A stretch of DNA of 64,000 nucleotides from Pseudomonas laurylsulfatiphila. Its GTDB lineage: Bacteria; Pseudomonadota; Gammaproteobacteria; Pseudomonadales; Pseudomonadaceae. Position numbers and translations under genes: made by a program. Shown here one piece after another: positions 37,254-46,677 of this stretch (positions are counted from its first letter, which is position 1; each line of letters begins with the position of its first letter). The stretch lies in the NCBI RefSeq assembly GCF_002934665.1, contig NZ_NIRS01000002.1, positions 620,001-684,000 of the forward strand, read 5' to 3'. A model generated the notes under the pieces. The model saw nothing but the letters and a program-made list of their open reading frames with translations. It was not told the DNA's origin and ran no database searches.

Positions 37254-38771
37254 ATGCCGCGACTTTCCACCCCCCATCCGCTGCCCCGCCATGCGGATGG
37301 GACATCCTTGCAACGCACCAAGTGCCCAACCGCGTTCGCCCTGGCGGCAGCCTTGGCCACTTCGATCGCCATCGCCCTTTCCGGCTGCTCCACACCGGTT
37401 GTCAAGCCCTCGGTCGACTTGCCGAGTAACTTCACCGCGAGTACGGCGTCCGAGATGGAGCCCGAGGCGGCTTGGTGGGAGGTCTATCACGACCCATTGC
37501 TGACGGACCTGGTCCGTCGAGCCGCGCGGGAGAACCGCGACGTCAAGATTGCCGCCGAACGGTTGCGTGCCGCGCGTGCTGGAGAAACGGTCAGCCAGTC
37601 CTGGCTACTTCCGAGCGTCGGTGCGTCGGTCTCCGGCAGTGACCGCAGCACCGGCTTCAATTCGGCCATAAAACAGGGGTATCCGGATATCAAGACCGCC
37701 AGTGCGGGCTTGGACGTCTCGTGGGAACTCGACTTGAGTGGCCGCCTTAGAGCCGGCGCGGCGGCGGCTGACGCCGATGCGCTAGCCGCGGAACACAGCA
37801 TGCGGGGAGTACGCCTGCTGGTGATAAGCGATGTCGTCAGCAACTACTTCACACTGGTCGGCGCGCAACGCCAGGTCGCAACGCTACGAGCAATCTCGGC
37901 GATGCAGGATGAAACGCTGCGCTTGGTTACCGCACGTCAACAGGTGGGGCTGGCATCCGCCTTCGACGTCGAACGCGCCCAAACCGACGCCTTGTCGGCG
38001 CGGGCGCAGATTCCGCCGTTGGAGACCCAAGTGGCGGTGGCCCGCCACCGTATCGCGGTGTTGATCGCCGACCAGTCTTTCAACAGCATCAACATTCAGC
38101 CCTCGAGCGGCGATATGACTGATGTGCCTGAGGCCAAGCCCGGGCAGCCGGCCGAATTGCTGCAACGCCGACCTGACGTGCTGGCGTTGATGGCTCAACT
38201 CGACGCTGCCAATGCACGTCGTCAGCAAGCGAAAGCTGAGTGGTTCCCGCAACTCTTTCTCGGTGCGTCCTTTGGCCGCCAGGGTCTGAACCTGAACGGA
38301 GCCGATCTTGGTGCTGCGCGCTTCACCAATGTCGCGGGTCTGCTGGCAATGCCGCTCTTCAACGCCGGACGCACGCAAGCAATCAACGATGCGGCCGAAA
38401 GCGCTCAACAAGAGGCAGTACTACGCGCCGAAGACGGCATCGTGCGTGCGCTTGAGGATGTGGAAAACGCCTTGGTCACGCTTGCGCAGGAACGCCGCCG
38501 TTCCGGGTCGCTGCAATTGGCCGCCGCTTCCGCAGAGACGGCGCAAAGTCGCGCCCAGTCGCTCTACAACCGCGGGCAGATCGACCTGTTGCCCCTGCTG
38601 GATTCGCAGCGCGCGCGCCTGGCGGCACGCCTGAGTTCCAACGAAAGCAACACCCGCCTGCTGCTTGATAGCGTGCAGCTCTACAAGGCACTGGGCGGGG
38701 GCTGGCAGGTGTTCGAACACCCCTCCAACCCAACCGCATCCGCCAAGGCCGAACGGCCACCACTTTCCTAA
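37254..38771 (+). CDS. Outer-membrane factor lipoprotein of RND efflux (NodT/OprM family)
   Basis: A 505-aa outer-membrane channel. A lipobox (IALSGC, Cys about 44) indicates acylation; the N-terminus before it is long, so initiation may really be at TTG 37308. The mature protein shows two OEP repeats, with AWWEVYHDPLLTDLVRRAARENRDVKIAAERL, LDVSWELDLSGRL, LLQRRPDVLALMAQLDAANARR and a second LYNRGQIDLLPLLDSQR. It should form the trimeric exit duct for the adaptor and pump encoded just downstream. Confidence 0.92.
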   Translation: MPRLSTPHPLPRHADGTSLQRTKCPTAFALAAALATSIAIALSGCSTPVVKPSVDLPSNFTASTASEMEPEAAWWEVYHDPLLTDLVRRAARENRDVKIAAERLRAARAGETVSQSWLLPSVGASVSGSDRSTGFNSAIKQGYPDIKTASAGLDVSWELDLSGRLRAGAAAADADALAAEHSMRGVRLLVISDVVSNYFTLVGAQRQVATLRAISAMQDETLRLVTARQQVGLASAFDVERAQTDALSARAQIPPLETQVAVARHRIAVLIADQSFNSINIQPSSGDMTDVPEAKPGQPAELLQRRPDVLALMAQLDAANARRQQAKAEWFPQLFLGASFGRQGLNLNGADLGAARFTNVAGLLAMPLFNAGRTQAINDAAESAQQEAVLRAEDGIVRALEDVENALVTLAQERRRSGSLQLAAASAETAQSRAQSLYNRGQIDLLPLLDSQRARLAARLSSNESNTRLLLDSVQLYKALGGGWQVFEHPSNPTASAKAERPPLS

Positions 38772-38801
38772 GAATCTGTCGTTTTCCAAAGAGGAACCGT
38801 C

Positions 38802-39914
38802 TTGAAGAATTCCCTTACTGCGGCCGGCGCCTTGGCCGTAGCGGTCATGCTGTCCGCGTGTAGCCCCGACCAGCCCTCTGTGCAGGCACCACGACCGGTG
38901 CGCACCGTTGCAATCAGCTACGACAATGCCCGCGACATCAGTCGCTATGTGGGCACCGTACAGTCGCGACATGAGGTTGACCAGGCCTTCCGCGTGGGTG
39001 GCAAGGTAGACCAGCGCAAGGTCGATGTAGGCCAGTTTGTGCGTGAAGGCGACATCCTGGCTGTGCTGGATGATAGCGACTACCGCCTCGCTGAAGAAAC
39101 GTCGCGACAACAGTGGTCGGTTGCCGTCGAGCAGACTCGCCAAGCCGACTCGGACAATCAGCGCCTGTCCGCGCTGAAGGCTGACGGCTCGGTCAGTGCG
39201 GCCGATGCCGAGCGCGCGCATACCAATGCCCAGACCGCGCATGCGACCGCCGAGGCCGAAGCGCGAAAGCTCGAACTCGCGCGCAACCGGCTCAAGTACA
39301 CCGTGCTGCGCGCCTCGCGTAGCGGCGTCGTCACGGCTGTGCGCTTTGAGGCAGGGCAGGTCGTGCCGGAGGGTCAACCGGTTGTCTCGATCGCGAACCC
39401 GGGCGAATCCGAGATCGTCATCGACGTGCCCGAGGATCAACTGGCTGTCTTCAAGGACGCGCGCTTCAAGGCCTCGCTGGCCAGTGCGCCGAACGAGATC
39501 TTCGATGTCACGCTGCGCGAGCTGTCGCCACAGGCGGCAGCGCAGACACGCACCTATCGCGCGCGGCTCAAGCCGTTACAGGCACTGCCGCTGGGCGCCA
39601 CCGCCACGGTGATGGCCGAGCGAGTCATGACCAGTGTATCTGTGGCGGCAGTGCCAGCCACGGCATTGACGCAGAACGGCGGTCAGCCGGCGCTGTGGGT
39701 GGTCACGCCCACGGGCAAGGACCCCTTAGGCATCGTAGATCTGGAGCGTGTGGCAGTTTGGGGTTACCGCAACGACCAGGTGCTCGTCTCCGGGCCGCAG
39801 GCTGGCGCATTGATCGTCACCGCCGGTGTCCAGAAGATGACGTCCGGACTGAAGGTCGCGCTTCCCGGCGCGGCGATTGTTGACGCGAATACCACGCAGC
39901 AGGCCACTCGATGA
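38802..39914 (+). CDS. RND periplasmic adaptor (membrane fusion protein)
   Basis: A 370-aa adaptor, a probable lipoprotein (AVAVMLSACSPD). It has the lipoyl halves VDQRKVDVGQFVREGDILAVLDDSDY and LRASRSGVVTAVRFEAGQVVPEGQPVVSI flanking a coiled-coil hairpin, then beta-barrel and membrane-proximal domains. The start is a rare TTG at 38802, supported by GAGGA six bases upstream. The stop overlaps the pump's ATG by four bases (ATGA), so translation is coupled. Confidence 0.92.
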   Translation: MKNSLTAAGALAVAVMLSACSPDQPSVQAPRPVRTVAISYDNARDISRYVGTVQSRHEVDQAFRVGGKVDQRKVDVGQFVREGDILAVLDDSDYRLAEETSRQQWSVAVEQTRQADSDNQRLSALKADGSVSAADAERAHTNAQTAHATAEAEARKLELARNRLKYTVLRASRSGVVTAVRFEAGQVVPEGQPVVSIANPGESEIVIDVPEDQLAVFKDARFKASLASAPNEIFDVTLRELSPQAAAQTRTYRARLKPLQALPLGATATVMAERVMTSVSVAAVPATALTQNGGQPALWVVTPTGKDPLGIVDLERVAVWGYRNDQVLVSGPQAGALIVTAGVQKMTSGLKVALPGAAIVDANTTQQATR

Positions 39915-42900
39915 ACAATTTCAACCTCACCGACTGGGCGCTGCGCCATCGCGCCATCGTTCTGTTCATGCTCCTCATTGTCGCGGTGGCCGGTGCCTTC
40001 AGCTTCACCCGGCTCGGTCAGCTCGAGGATCCGAACTTTTCCGTGCCTTCCATGACCGCCATGGTCATCTGGCCGGGCGCCACTGCCCAGCAGTTGCAGG
40101 ACCAGGTCCTCAACCGTATGGAGAAGAAATTCGAGCAGATCGACAACTTCGAGAAGGTTGTCACCTACGCGCGGCAAGGCTATGCCGGCATGACGCTCAC
40201 CGTGCGCGGCGGGACTTCCAAGGCTGACCAGCGCGAAGCCTGGTACCAGGCGCGCAAGAAACTCAACGACCTGAGCCTCGAGATGCCTGACGGCGTGATC
40301 GGCCCGATCCTCAACGACGAGTACGGCGACGTGTATGGCCTGATGTACGCGGTCAAGGGCGACGGTGTCGGCCACGCCGACCTGTCGGACGCGGCCGAGG
40401 ACATCAAGCGCCAGATGCTGAAGGTGCCGATGGTCAAAAAGATCGATCTCATCGGCAAGCAGGCCAAGCGTGTCTACGTCGAGTTCTCACACGAACGCCT
40501 GGCAGCGCTGGGCATTACACCGCTGGCCATCGCCGAAAGCCTCAAGAGCCAGAACGCGATGTTGCCCGCAGGCCAGATCGACACCCGAGGCGACCGTGTC
40601 ATGGTGCGCGTGAGCGGCCAATTCGCCAGCGAAGAGGCTATCCGCAATGTGCCCATCTCCGCGGGCAGCCGGCTGATCAAGCTCGGCGACATCGCAACCG
40701 TTACACGTGGCTTCGAGGATCCGCCGACCTACACGGTACGCCACAACGGCCAGCCAGTGCTGATGCTCGGCATCACAATGACCAGCGACGGCAACATCGT
40801 GGACCTTGGCAAGGCGATGGACATGGCAGTCGCCAGGATCCAGTCGGAACTTCCGCATGGCGTGGAACTGGAACTCGTGGCCGACCAGCCCACCACGGTG
40901 AGGGATGCAATCCTGGACTTCGGGCGTGCGCTGGCCGAGGCGCTGATCATCGTGATTGCGGTGAGCCTGGCCAGTCTGGGCTGGCGCGCAGGCCTCGTGG
41001 TCGCGGCCACAGTGCCGCTGGTGCTGGGCGGCGTGGCGCTGGTGATGCTGGCAATGGGCTGGAACCTCGAGCGCATCTCGCTCGGCTCACTGATTATCGC
41101 GTTGGGACTACTGGTGGATGACGCCATCATCGCCATCGAGATGATGGTGGCGAAGATGGAAACCGGCATGGATCGCGTGAAGGCCGCCGCCTTCTCCTAT
41201 CAGTCCACCGCCATGCCGCGCCTGACTGGCGCGCTGATCACGGTCGTGGGCTTCCTGCCGATCGGCCTCTCGAAGTCCACCACCGGCGAGTACGCGGGGG
41301 GCATTTTCTGGATCGTCGGCGCCGCGGTGCTGTTCTCGTGGATCTGTTCCGGCATCTTCACACCGTACCTGGCGGTCAAGATGCTGCCCAACGACTTGGG
41401 CACGCACCAGCACGCTGATCCGCACGACACCAGGTTTTACCGCAACCTGCGCCGCCTGATCGACGCCGCCATCGAGCGCCGCTGGGTGGTCATCGGTGCG
41501 ACGGTGGGTGCTCTGGTGCTCGCTCTGGCCTGTATCAAGCTGGTGCCGCAGCAATTCTTCCCCAACAGTTCGCGTCCTGAACTGGTCATTGACCTGCGTG
41601 TCAAGGAAGGCTCTTCGTTCGCCGCGACGACCCAGCAGGTCAAACATATGGAGGAGATCCTGGCGAAAGACGAGGACGTGCGTTTCTATACCGCCTACAC
41701 CGGCGCTGGCGCACCGCGCTTCTATCTCTCGCTCAACCCCGAGCTGCCCAATCCGGGTTTTGCCCAGTTCGTTGTGATGACCAAAAATCTGGAGGCACGC
41801 GAGCGAGTACGTGCGCGACTGGTGGCCTCGGCTGACCAACAATTCCCGCAGGCGTGGGTGCGCGTGACCCGGCTCGAGTTGGGGCCGCCTGTCGGCTACC
41901 CGGTGCAGTTCCGCGTCGTAGGCCCCGATACCCAGGTGGTGCGCAAGATCGCCCGCGACGTAGAGAAGGTAGTGGCGTCCAATCCGAAGGTGCGCGACCT
42001 CCAGCTCGACTGGAATGACCCGGTGCGAACACTGAAAGTGGAGCTTGATCAGGAGAAGGCGAGCGCGCTTGGCCTCACGCCGGCCGACGTGTCGCTGGCG
42101 ACCCAGACCGTGATGAACGGCGCAACCCTGTCGCAGCTGCGTGAGCGCGAGGACCTGATCGACATCGTGGCCCGTGCCGTGCCAGAGGAACGCTTGAACC
42201 TCGACACACTGAAAAACATCAACCTTTACACACGCCAGGGCACAGTGGTGCCGCTGTCGCAAGTCGCCCAGGTGCGCGCTGAACTGGAAGAGCCAGTACT
42301 GTGGCGCCGTAACCGCGACATGGCGATCACTGTGCGCGCCGACGTGAAGGATGGAGAGCAAGGTGTATCGGTGACGCAGGAAATCCAGCCGTTGCTCAAG
42401 GACATTGAAGCCAAGCTGCCGACCGGTTACCGCATCGATACAGGCGGAGCGGTTGAGGAAAGTGACAAGGCCAACAAGGCGCTGCTCGCGGTGGCTCCGT
42501 TGATGCTGATCACCATCCTGCTGTTGCTCATGCTGCAACTGCAGAACTTCTCCCGCATGTGGATGGTGATGCTGACCGCACCGCTGGGCTTGATCGGTGT
42601 GGTGCCGGCGCTGCTGGTATTTCAATCGCCGCTAGGCTTCGTCGCGATCCTGGGCATTATCGCCCTGGGTGGCATGATTATGCGAAACGCGGTGATTCTG
42701 ATCGATCAAATACAAATCGAGATCGCTGAGGGCCGCGACCCCTGGAATGCTGTGCTGGATGCCGCCATTCACCGAGCGCGTCCGGTGATGCTGACGGCGC
42801 TGGCCACCGTCCTCGCAATGGTCCCGCTCACGCGAAGTGTGTTCTGGGGGCCGATGGCGATTGCGATTATGGGGGGGCTCACCGTGGCGACGCTGCTAAC

Positions 42901-43006
42901 GATTTTCTTCGTCCCGGCATTGTACGCCGCATGGTTCAAGGTACGTCGCGGCGTAACGGCTGACGCCCAGCGGGTGATGGCAGACACCTCCCTGGTTCCT
43001 GAGTAG
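39911..43006 (+). CDS. RND efflux pump, inner-membrane permease
   Basis: A 1031-aa RND transporter with 12 expected membrane helices and two large periplasmic loops. TM1 is RHRAIVLFMLLIVAVAGAFSF. TM4 has IALGLLVDDAIIAIEMMVAKM with the proton-relay Asp-Asp pair, and the second half repeats the pattern with ALGGMIMRNAVILIDQIQIEIAEG. The WPGATAQQLQDQV porter motif is typical. The divergence from MexB-type HAE1 pumps in the loops means no substrate is predicted. It ends the operon OMF-adaptor-pump, an order different from the usual adaptor-pump-OMF. Confidence 0.93.
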   Translation: MNNFNLTDWALRHRAIVLFMLLIVAVAGAFSFTRLGQLEDPNFSVPSMTAMVIWPGATAQQLQDQVLNRMEKKFEQIDNFEKVVTYARQGYAGMTLTVRGGTSKADQREAWYQARKKLNDLSLEMPDGVIGPILNDEYGDVYGLMYAVKGDGVGHADLSDAAEDIKRQMLKVPMVKKIDLIGKQAKRVYVEFSHERLAALGITPLAIAESLKSQNAMLPAGQIDTRGDRVMVRVSGQFASEEAIRNVPISAGSRLIKLGDIATVTRGFEDPPTYTVRHNGQPVLMLGITMTSDGNIVDLGKAMDMAVARIQSELPHGVELELVADQPTTVRDAILDFGRALAEALIIVIAVSLASLGWRAGLVVAATVPLVLGGVALVMLAMGWNLERISLGSLIIALGLLVDDAIIAIEMMVAKMETGMDRVKAAAFSYQSTAMPRLTGALITVVGFLPIGLSKSTTGEYAGGIFWIVGAAVLFSWICSGIFTPYLAVKMLPNDLGTHQHADPHDTRFYRNLRRLIDAAIERRWVVIGATVGALVLALACIKLVPQQFFPNSSRPELVIDLRVKEGSSFAATTQQVKHMEEILAKDEDVRFYTAYTGAGAPRFYLSLNPELPNPGFAQFVVMTKNLEARERVRARLVASADQQFPQAWVRVTRLELGPPVGYPVQFRVVGPDTQVVRKIARDVEKVVASNPKVRDLQLDWNDPVRTLKVELDQEKASALGLTPADVSLATQTVMNGATLSQLREREDLIDIVARAVPEERLNLDTLKNINLYTRQGTVVPLSQVAQVRAELEEPVLWRRNRDMAITVRADVKDGEQGVSVTQEIQPLLKDIEAKLPTGYRIDTGGAVEESDKANKALLAVAPLMLITILLLLMLQLQNFSRMWMVMLTAPLGLIGVVPALLVFQSPLGFVAILGIIALGGMIMRNAVILIDQIQIEIAEGRDPWNAVLDAAIHRARPVMLTALATVLAMVPLTRSVFWGPMAIAIMGGLTVATLLTIFFVPALYAAWFKVRRGVTADAQRVMADTSLVPE

Positions 43007-43158
43007 CAAGGGGCCGGAAATGCACGAGCCCTTGCCGCTGGAGGTCGCTCGTGCAATTTCCGCCGGTAAGGAACGATCCGACCTCTGTGGCTCTGTTTTA
43101 CGCATTCATCATCAATCTGAGCGTCGTCGAACAGGCCCCATCTCATTTTTTACCCAGC

Positions 43159-43217
43159 CGCGCACCAGGCTTGCCTTGAGAGCTCAACCAGAGCGCTCAA
43201 GGCAAGCCTGGTGCGCG
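43159..43217. repeat. Large perfect inverted repeat (22-bp arms)
   Basis: Bases 43159-43180 and 43196-43217 are exact 22-base complements around a 15-base loop. The arms contain CACCAGGCTTGCC. It lies after the RND operon and 22 bases before the next ATG. No T-run follows on either strand, so it is not a standard terminator. Confidence 0.85.
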
Positions 43218-43239
43218 TCTTCATGGAACAACCAACACC

Positions 43240-44169
43240 ATGTGGAAAATTCTAGGGGTAACCCTGATTGCCTTGGTCGCCGCGGCCTGTACTGCGTTGG
43301 GGATTTTCTTGACCCAGTTCGAACCCGCTATCCAATCTGCCGTCGAGAACGAAGGTGGGCTGGCCACCCAAACTTCAGTGCTCGTGGGCAGTGTCCAATT
43401 CTCGCCTTTTACAGGTGCTGGCACGCTAGATGGGCTTACCGTAGGCAACCCAAATAATTTCTCATCGCCTTATGCTGTCGTGGTGAACCGTATCGCCCTA
43501 CAAGTGGAACGTAGCTCCCTTTTTGGCAGTGGCCCCATCGTCGTAGAAACCGCGACCTTGATTGCCCCGCAGATCACTTACCAGGCACAAAATCCGACAG
43601 CCACGAGTAACCTGGAGACCATCAAGCAGAATGCCCGGTTTTACGCCGGCACACCGGCCGCTATTCGGGCGGGAAACTCCATGCGCAAGGTCATCATTCG
43701 CGACCTGACCATAATGGGGGGGGCGATTTCACTGAACATCCCGTTATCCGCAGACAGGCTTACCGTACCGCTTCCTCCGCTGTATCTCTCCAACATCGGC
43801 GTGACCACCGACGGTGCCACCCTGCCCGAAATCATTCGCGCCATATCCGAGGAACTGGCGGATGCGGCCAAACAGGTAGTCGTCCAAGCTATAGTCCAGA
43901 AGATCAAATCCGTTGTTGAGCGGTTGCCCCCGCCTCAACGTGCACTACCAAAGTTGCCAGCGCCGCCGCCTTTGCCTCAGCCATCTCTCTCATCCGCGCT
44001 CTCAAGTGCGAAACCGGTACTACCCCCGCCAGATCTTCCTGGCAAAAAAATCCTGCCATCTCCTCCTGAACCACCTATCAGTAGTCGTCTGCCGACCTTA
44101 CCCGAACCGCCACGGATCAAATCACCTCCACCCGGTATTTTGCCTTTTCCGCCGCCGCCTGGGTTTTAG
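43240..44169 (+). CDS. Membrane-anchored AsmA-like protein with proline-rich tail
   Basis: A 309-aa protein. An N-terminal hydrophobic segment (ILGVTLIALVAAACTALGIFL) anchors it or serves as a signal. Residues ~50-120 (LVGSVQFSPFTGAGTLDGLTVGNPNNFSSPYAVVVNRIALQVERSSLFG) resemble the repeating strands of AsmA/LEA-type envelope proteins. The last ~85 residues are extremely proline-rich (LPPPQRALPKLPAPPPLPQP and onward). Such tails often span the periplasm or bind partners. The immediate leader forms a 22-bp hairpin. I do not recognise a specific family. Confidence 0.72.
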   Translation: MWKILGVTLIALVAAACTALGIFLTQFEPAIQSAVENEGGLATQTSVLVGSVQFSPFTGAGTLDGLTVGNPNNFSSPYAVVVNRIALQVERSSLFGSGPIVVETATLIAPQITYQAQNPTATSNLETIKQNARFYAGTPAAIRAGNSMRKVIIRDLTIMGGAISLNIPLSADRLTVPLPPLYLSNIGVTTDGATLPEIIRAISEELADAAKQVVVQAIVQKIKSVVERLPPPQRALPKLPAPPPLPQPSLSSALSSAKPVLPPPDLPGKKILPSPPEPPISSRLPTLPEPPRIKSPPPGILPFPPPPGF

Positions 44170-44370
44170 AGCTCTATGGGGTGAAATTGCACGCCACTTG
44201 AGCCTCTGTTTGCATTCGACTTGACCGGCAGCTATCGCCGACGAGCGGCAGCCTTGCGGCGGCCCAATGCGCTAGCCTTTAAACGCTTGCCCGAGCAGCC
44301 AGCGAGCCCATGGGACGGTGCATGCCGCCCACAGGCATCACGACCGCCATCAATTCCCGGAAGAAGCACC

Positions 44371-44712
44371 GTGGCCAAATACCTGATCTCTTTTCCAAGC
44401 GCGGCGATGGTTGTGCCCGAAGGCGAATGGGGAGCGGTGCGCCGCGACTCACACGCTGTGATTGATGAGGCGAAAACCGCCGGTGTCTATGTCTTCGGCG
44501 GCGGAATCGACAACTACGTACCGCCCATACTCGTCTCTGCCGACGGCGCGGTTGCAATGGGCGGCTATCCTTGGGCGCCCACGCTCGACGGCGGCTTCAC
44601 TGTGCTGGAACTGCCTTCGCGCGATGAGGCCATCGCGTGGGCGGCGCGCATCGCCAAGGCCTGTCGCTGCGCCCAGGAACTGCGCGTCTTCGGGTTCGAC
44701 CCGCAGTCCTGA
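44371..44712 (+). CDS. YciI-family protein
   Basis: A 113-aa protein of the YCII/DGPF ferredoxin-like fold: KYLISFPSAAMVVPEGEW, AKTAGVYVFGGGID, then a strand pair (GGFTVLELPSRDEAIAWAARIAKAC) with the typical DEA helix. The start is GTG 44371 with GGAAGAAG just upstream; an upstream in-frame ATG lacks a site and would add unrelated Arg/Pro-rich residues. Function of these small proteins is mostly unknown. Confidence 0.82.
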   Translation: MAKYLISFPSAAMVVPEGEWGAVRRDSHAVIDEAKTAGVYVFGGGIDNYVPPILVSADGAVAMGGYPWAPTLDGGFTVLELPSRDEAIAWAARIAKACRCAQELRVFGFDPQS

Positions 44713-44783
44713 GGGCAGCACTGAAACCGGCAAGTGCGGCCTGACACTTCATTCATTGCAGATCATCACAGGTACGCCCCACC

Positions 44784-45191
44784 ATGCGAAATCCACTCAA
44801 GCATTCAAGCGTTCGTCTTGGTTTTTTACTGGGTGTTATCTCAATGGGGCTGACCGCTTGCACCAGCGACGAGAACATGACTGCAGCGACTAAAGAAATT
44901 ACTCGACCCCCTGTCGATGACAGCGAGACGTCGTCTGTGCGAATCACAACGAGTTGGCTACAACACTCACTTAGCCAAACGGGCTGCCTGCAGCACGCCA
45001 GAGCGGCTCTTACAAAAGCGAGATATTTTGTTGAAGCAGGAGAAAGATCAGTCTATGGGTTGCGTGAAGGCATGACTTTTTCGATTCGCTGCGACTACGA
45101 AGGCGTTGCTTTTCTCGCAGTAGCTTATCGCCACAGGCCAAGTACTCAAACCCAGGATCGGATCTTGAATGAAATCACCAGGCTTTTTTAA
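44784..45191 (+). CDS. Small lipoprotein
   Basis: A 135-aa protein with a lipoprotein signal (RLGFLLGVISMGLTAC). The mature part contains a pair of cysteines (TGCLQHARAAL and SIRCDYEG) that could form a disulfide. I recognise no family. It is monocistronic in appearance, with only a weak ribosome site (AGG, distant). Confidence 0.6.
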   Translation: MRNPLKHSSVRLGFLLGVISMGLTACTSDENMTAATKEITRPPVDDSETSSVRITTSWLQHSLSQTGCLQHARAALTKARYFVEAGERSVYGLREGMTFSIRCDYEGVAFLAVAYRHRPSTQTQDRILNEITRLF

Positions 45192-45195
45192 GGAC

Positions 45196-45222
45196 TGCAG
45201 CATTCGGCCAGGAGCGGACGTA
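45196..45222. repeat. Half-unit of REP-like repeat
   Basis: cagcattcggccaggagcggacg matches the 3' arm of the repeat at 60758-60782. Confidence 0.5.
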
Positions 45223-45275
45223 ACCATGATGCCTTGATATTCTGTGTGACCGATCGCCGAAGGACATCAACGCAC

Positions 45276-45758
45276 ATGGAAATTGCACCACGGTTCATCA
45301 TTCATGAAACCGATCATTGGATACTCAATCATCACATGTCATCCGCGCTCCCTGGTTATTTGATGCTCGGTTCGCGGACTCACGCCAACTCGCTGGCCGA
45401 CCTTCCGGGCAGTGCCCTGACAGAGTTGGGTGGCCTGCTCGCAGCAGTTCAGAAAGCCATTGAATCGCGACTAAAGCCGAAGTGGATCTACATCAGTCGA
45501 TTCGGCCATGACCCTGGCTATCCCATTCATTTCCATTTCATCCCTGTGTATCACTGGGTCGAAGAGCTGTTCTGGAAGGATGCGAGATACAGACTCCTGG
45601 AGACCTTCGCTACAGTGGAAAGCGCTCAATCACTGACTGACGGAGCAGAACTGACACTGTTCATCTGGCGCGAATTTGGGGAGAGCCCGGAGCCACCAGC
45701 CACCCAAGGACCTTCCATCAACCAAGTCATTAATGATTTTCGCGAATCATTCAAATAG
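45276..45758 (+). CDS. HIT-family-like protein
   Basis: A 160-aa HIT-like protein (RFIIHETDHWILNHHMSSALPGYLML). The motif reads YPIHFHFIPVYHW: the two central histidines of HxHxH are present, but the first His is replaced by Pro. Canonical members are nucleotide hydrolases or transferases; the missing first His is common in divergent members and leaves the catalytic central His. The start is the ATG at 45276 with AGGA 11 bases upstream. It lies alone. Confidence 0.82.
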   Translation: MEIAPRFIIHETDHWILNHHMSSALPGYLMLGSRTHANSLADLPGSALTELGGLLAAVQKAIESRLKPKWIYISRFGHDPGYPIHFHFIPVYHWVEELFWKDARYRLLETFATVESAQSLTDGAELTLFIWREFGESPEPPATQGPSINQVINDFRESFK

Positions 45759-45809
45759 GACCACGAGCCTGTCCGCTTCGGCTCGAAAATCAACCCTTGG
45801 TGACAGACC

Positions 45810-45830
45810 ACAATCGGCCAAAAACAGTCA
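45810..45830. repeat. Half-unit of REP-like repeat
   Basis: caatcggccaaaaacagtca matches one arm of the dispersed repeat and also 51394-51410. Confidence 0.5.
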
Positions 45831-45890
45831 TCCACCGAGTTGTTGGCGAAACAGGAGAAATCGCCTCATCGGCCGTTTCATTTGACAGGT

Positions 45891-46109
45891 TTACTGTGGA
45901 TCACTGACCCGCTTGCGTACTGTTTTAGCAAGCAGCGAATAGAAAACGATGAGCAAGGGAATTGGCAAAGCCACCAGCAACACTGCGCGAGTGACGTGCG
46001 ACAGGCCGCCAGTATTGATGGTCCCCGGCAACGAGGCCAGTGTAATCATGATCACCAGAGACGCACCCAGATTGCACATGCAGATGGCCATGGCCCGGTA
46101 AAAAATTGG
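45891..46109 (-). pseudogene. Membrane-protein fragment
   Basis: The frame is open back to a stop at 46112-46110 and reads PIFYRAMAICMCNLGASLVI, then two hydrophobic segments ending in ...LLAKTVRKRVSDPQ. There is no ribosome site at the only ATG (46091). This resembles the C-terminal end of a multi-pass membrane protein whose front has been lost at the boundary with the NUDIX gene. The family is not recognised; it could instead be a chance frame. Confidence 0.35.
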
Positions 46110-46128
46110 CTAGAAGCAGACGCTCTAG

Positions 46129-46608
46129 TCACAGCATCATTGGAGCCTTCAAGTCGGGGATAGTCGTCTCGGGGATTGATGTTGGGGACTTCAGGTAACC
46201 ACCCTTCGACAACGTAGACTTCACATGCATCAATGCTCGATAAAAGACCGGATGACATTCGGTAAATGGTAAATCATCAAGGGATGCCCAAAAAAAACTA
46301 AAGGCGTGGCCATGGTCGTCGAGCGTGTAATGAGTCCATTCCTCTGGCAACTGTACTTGCGCTTCACAAAGTTGAAACGACCAAATCTGATCCAGATGCT
46401 GAGCAATCCAACAGCCCATATCACAAACAACCGTGGCAGCAATACCGGACTCCTCTTTCAATTCGCGTAGCGCGGCCTGAGGTGGCGTTTCGCCGGACTC
46501 GATTGTACCTTTGACCAGTTGCACGCCTGCCAGTGGGTGACGGAACAATAGAATGCGTGGGACCGACGAATTCAAAAGAATAACGGGGCAGGCTTTGTTG
46601 GGTGTCAT
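46129..46608 (-). CDS. NUDIX hydrolase
   Basis: A 159-aa hydrolase with a full NUDIX box, GTIESGETPPQAALRELKEESGI (G-x5-E-x7-REL-x-EE-x-G-I), which binds the metal for cleaving nucleoside diphosphate-linked compounds. The ATG at 46608 follows AAGGAGATCGCT, an excellent ribosome site. The substrate cannot be predicted. It is convergent with the HIT gene region and divergent from the DCC gene. Confidence 0.9.
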   Translation of the reverse strand: MTPNKACPVILLNSSVPRILLFRHPLAGVQLVKGTIESGETPPQAALRELKEESGIAATVVCDMGCWIAQHLDQIWSFQLCEAQVQLPEEWTHYTLDDHGHAFSFFWASLDDLPFTECHPVFYRALMHVKSTLSKGGYLKSPTSIPETTIPDLKAPMML

Positions 46609-46677
46609 AGCGATCTCCTTATCGACTGCGCATCACATGATACCGCCATCCCCTACCTCCATGACCAGATTCTGGAT

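Noticed and set aside
43159..43217. Calling the 22-bp hairpin an intrinsic terminator
   Set aside because: Neither strand has a T-run after the stem, so only a structural repeat is reported.
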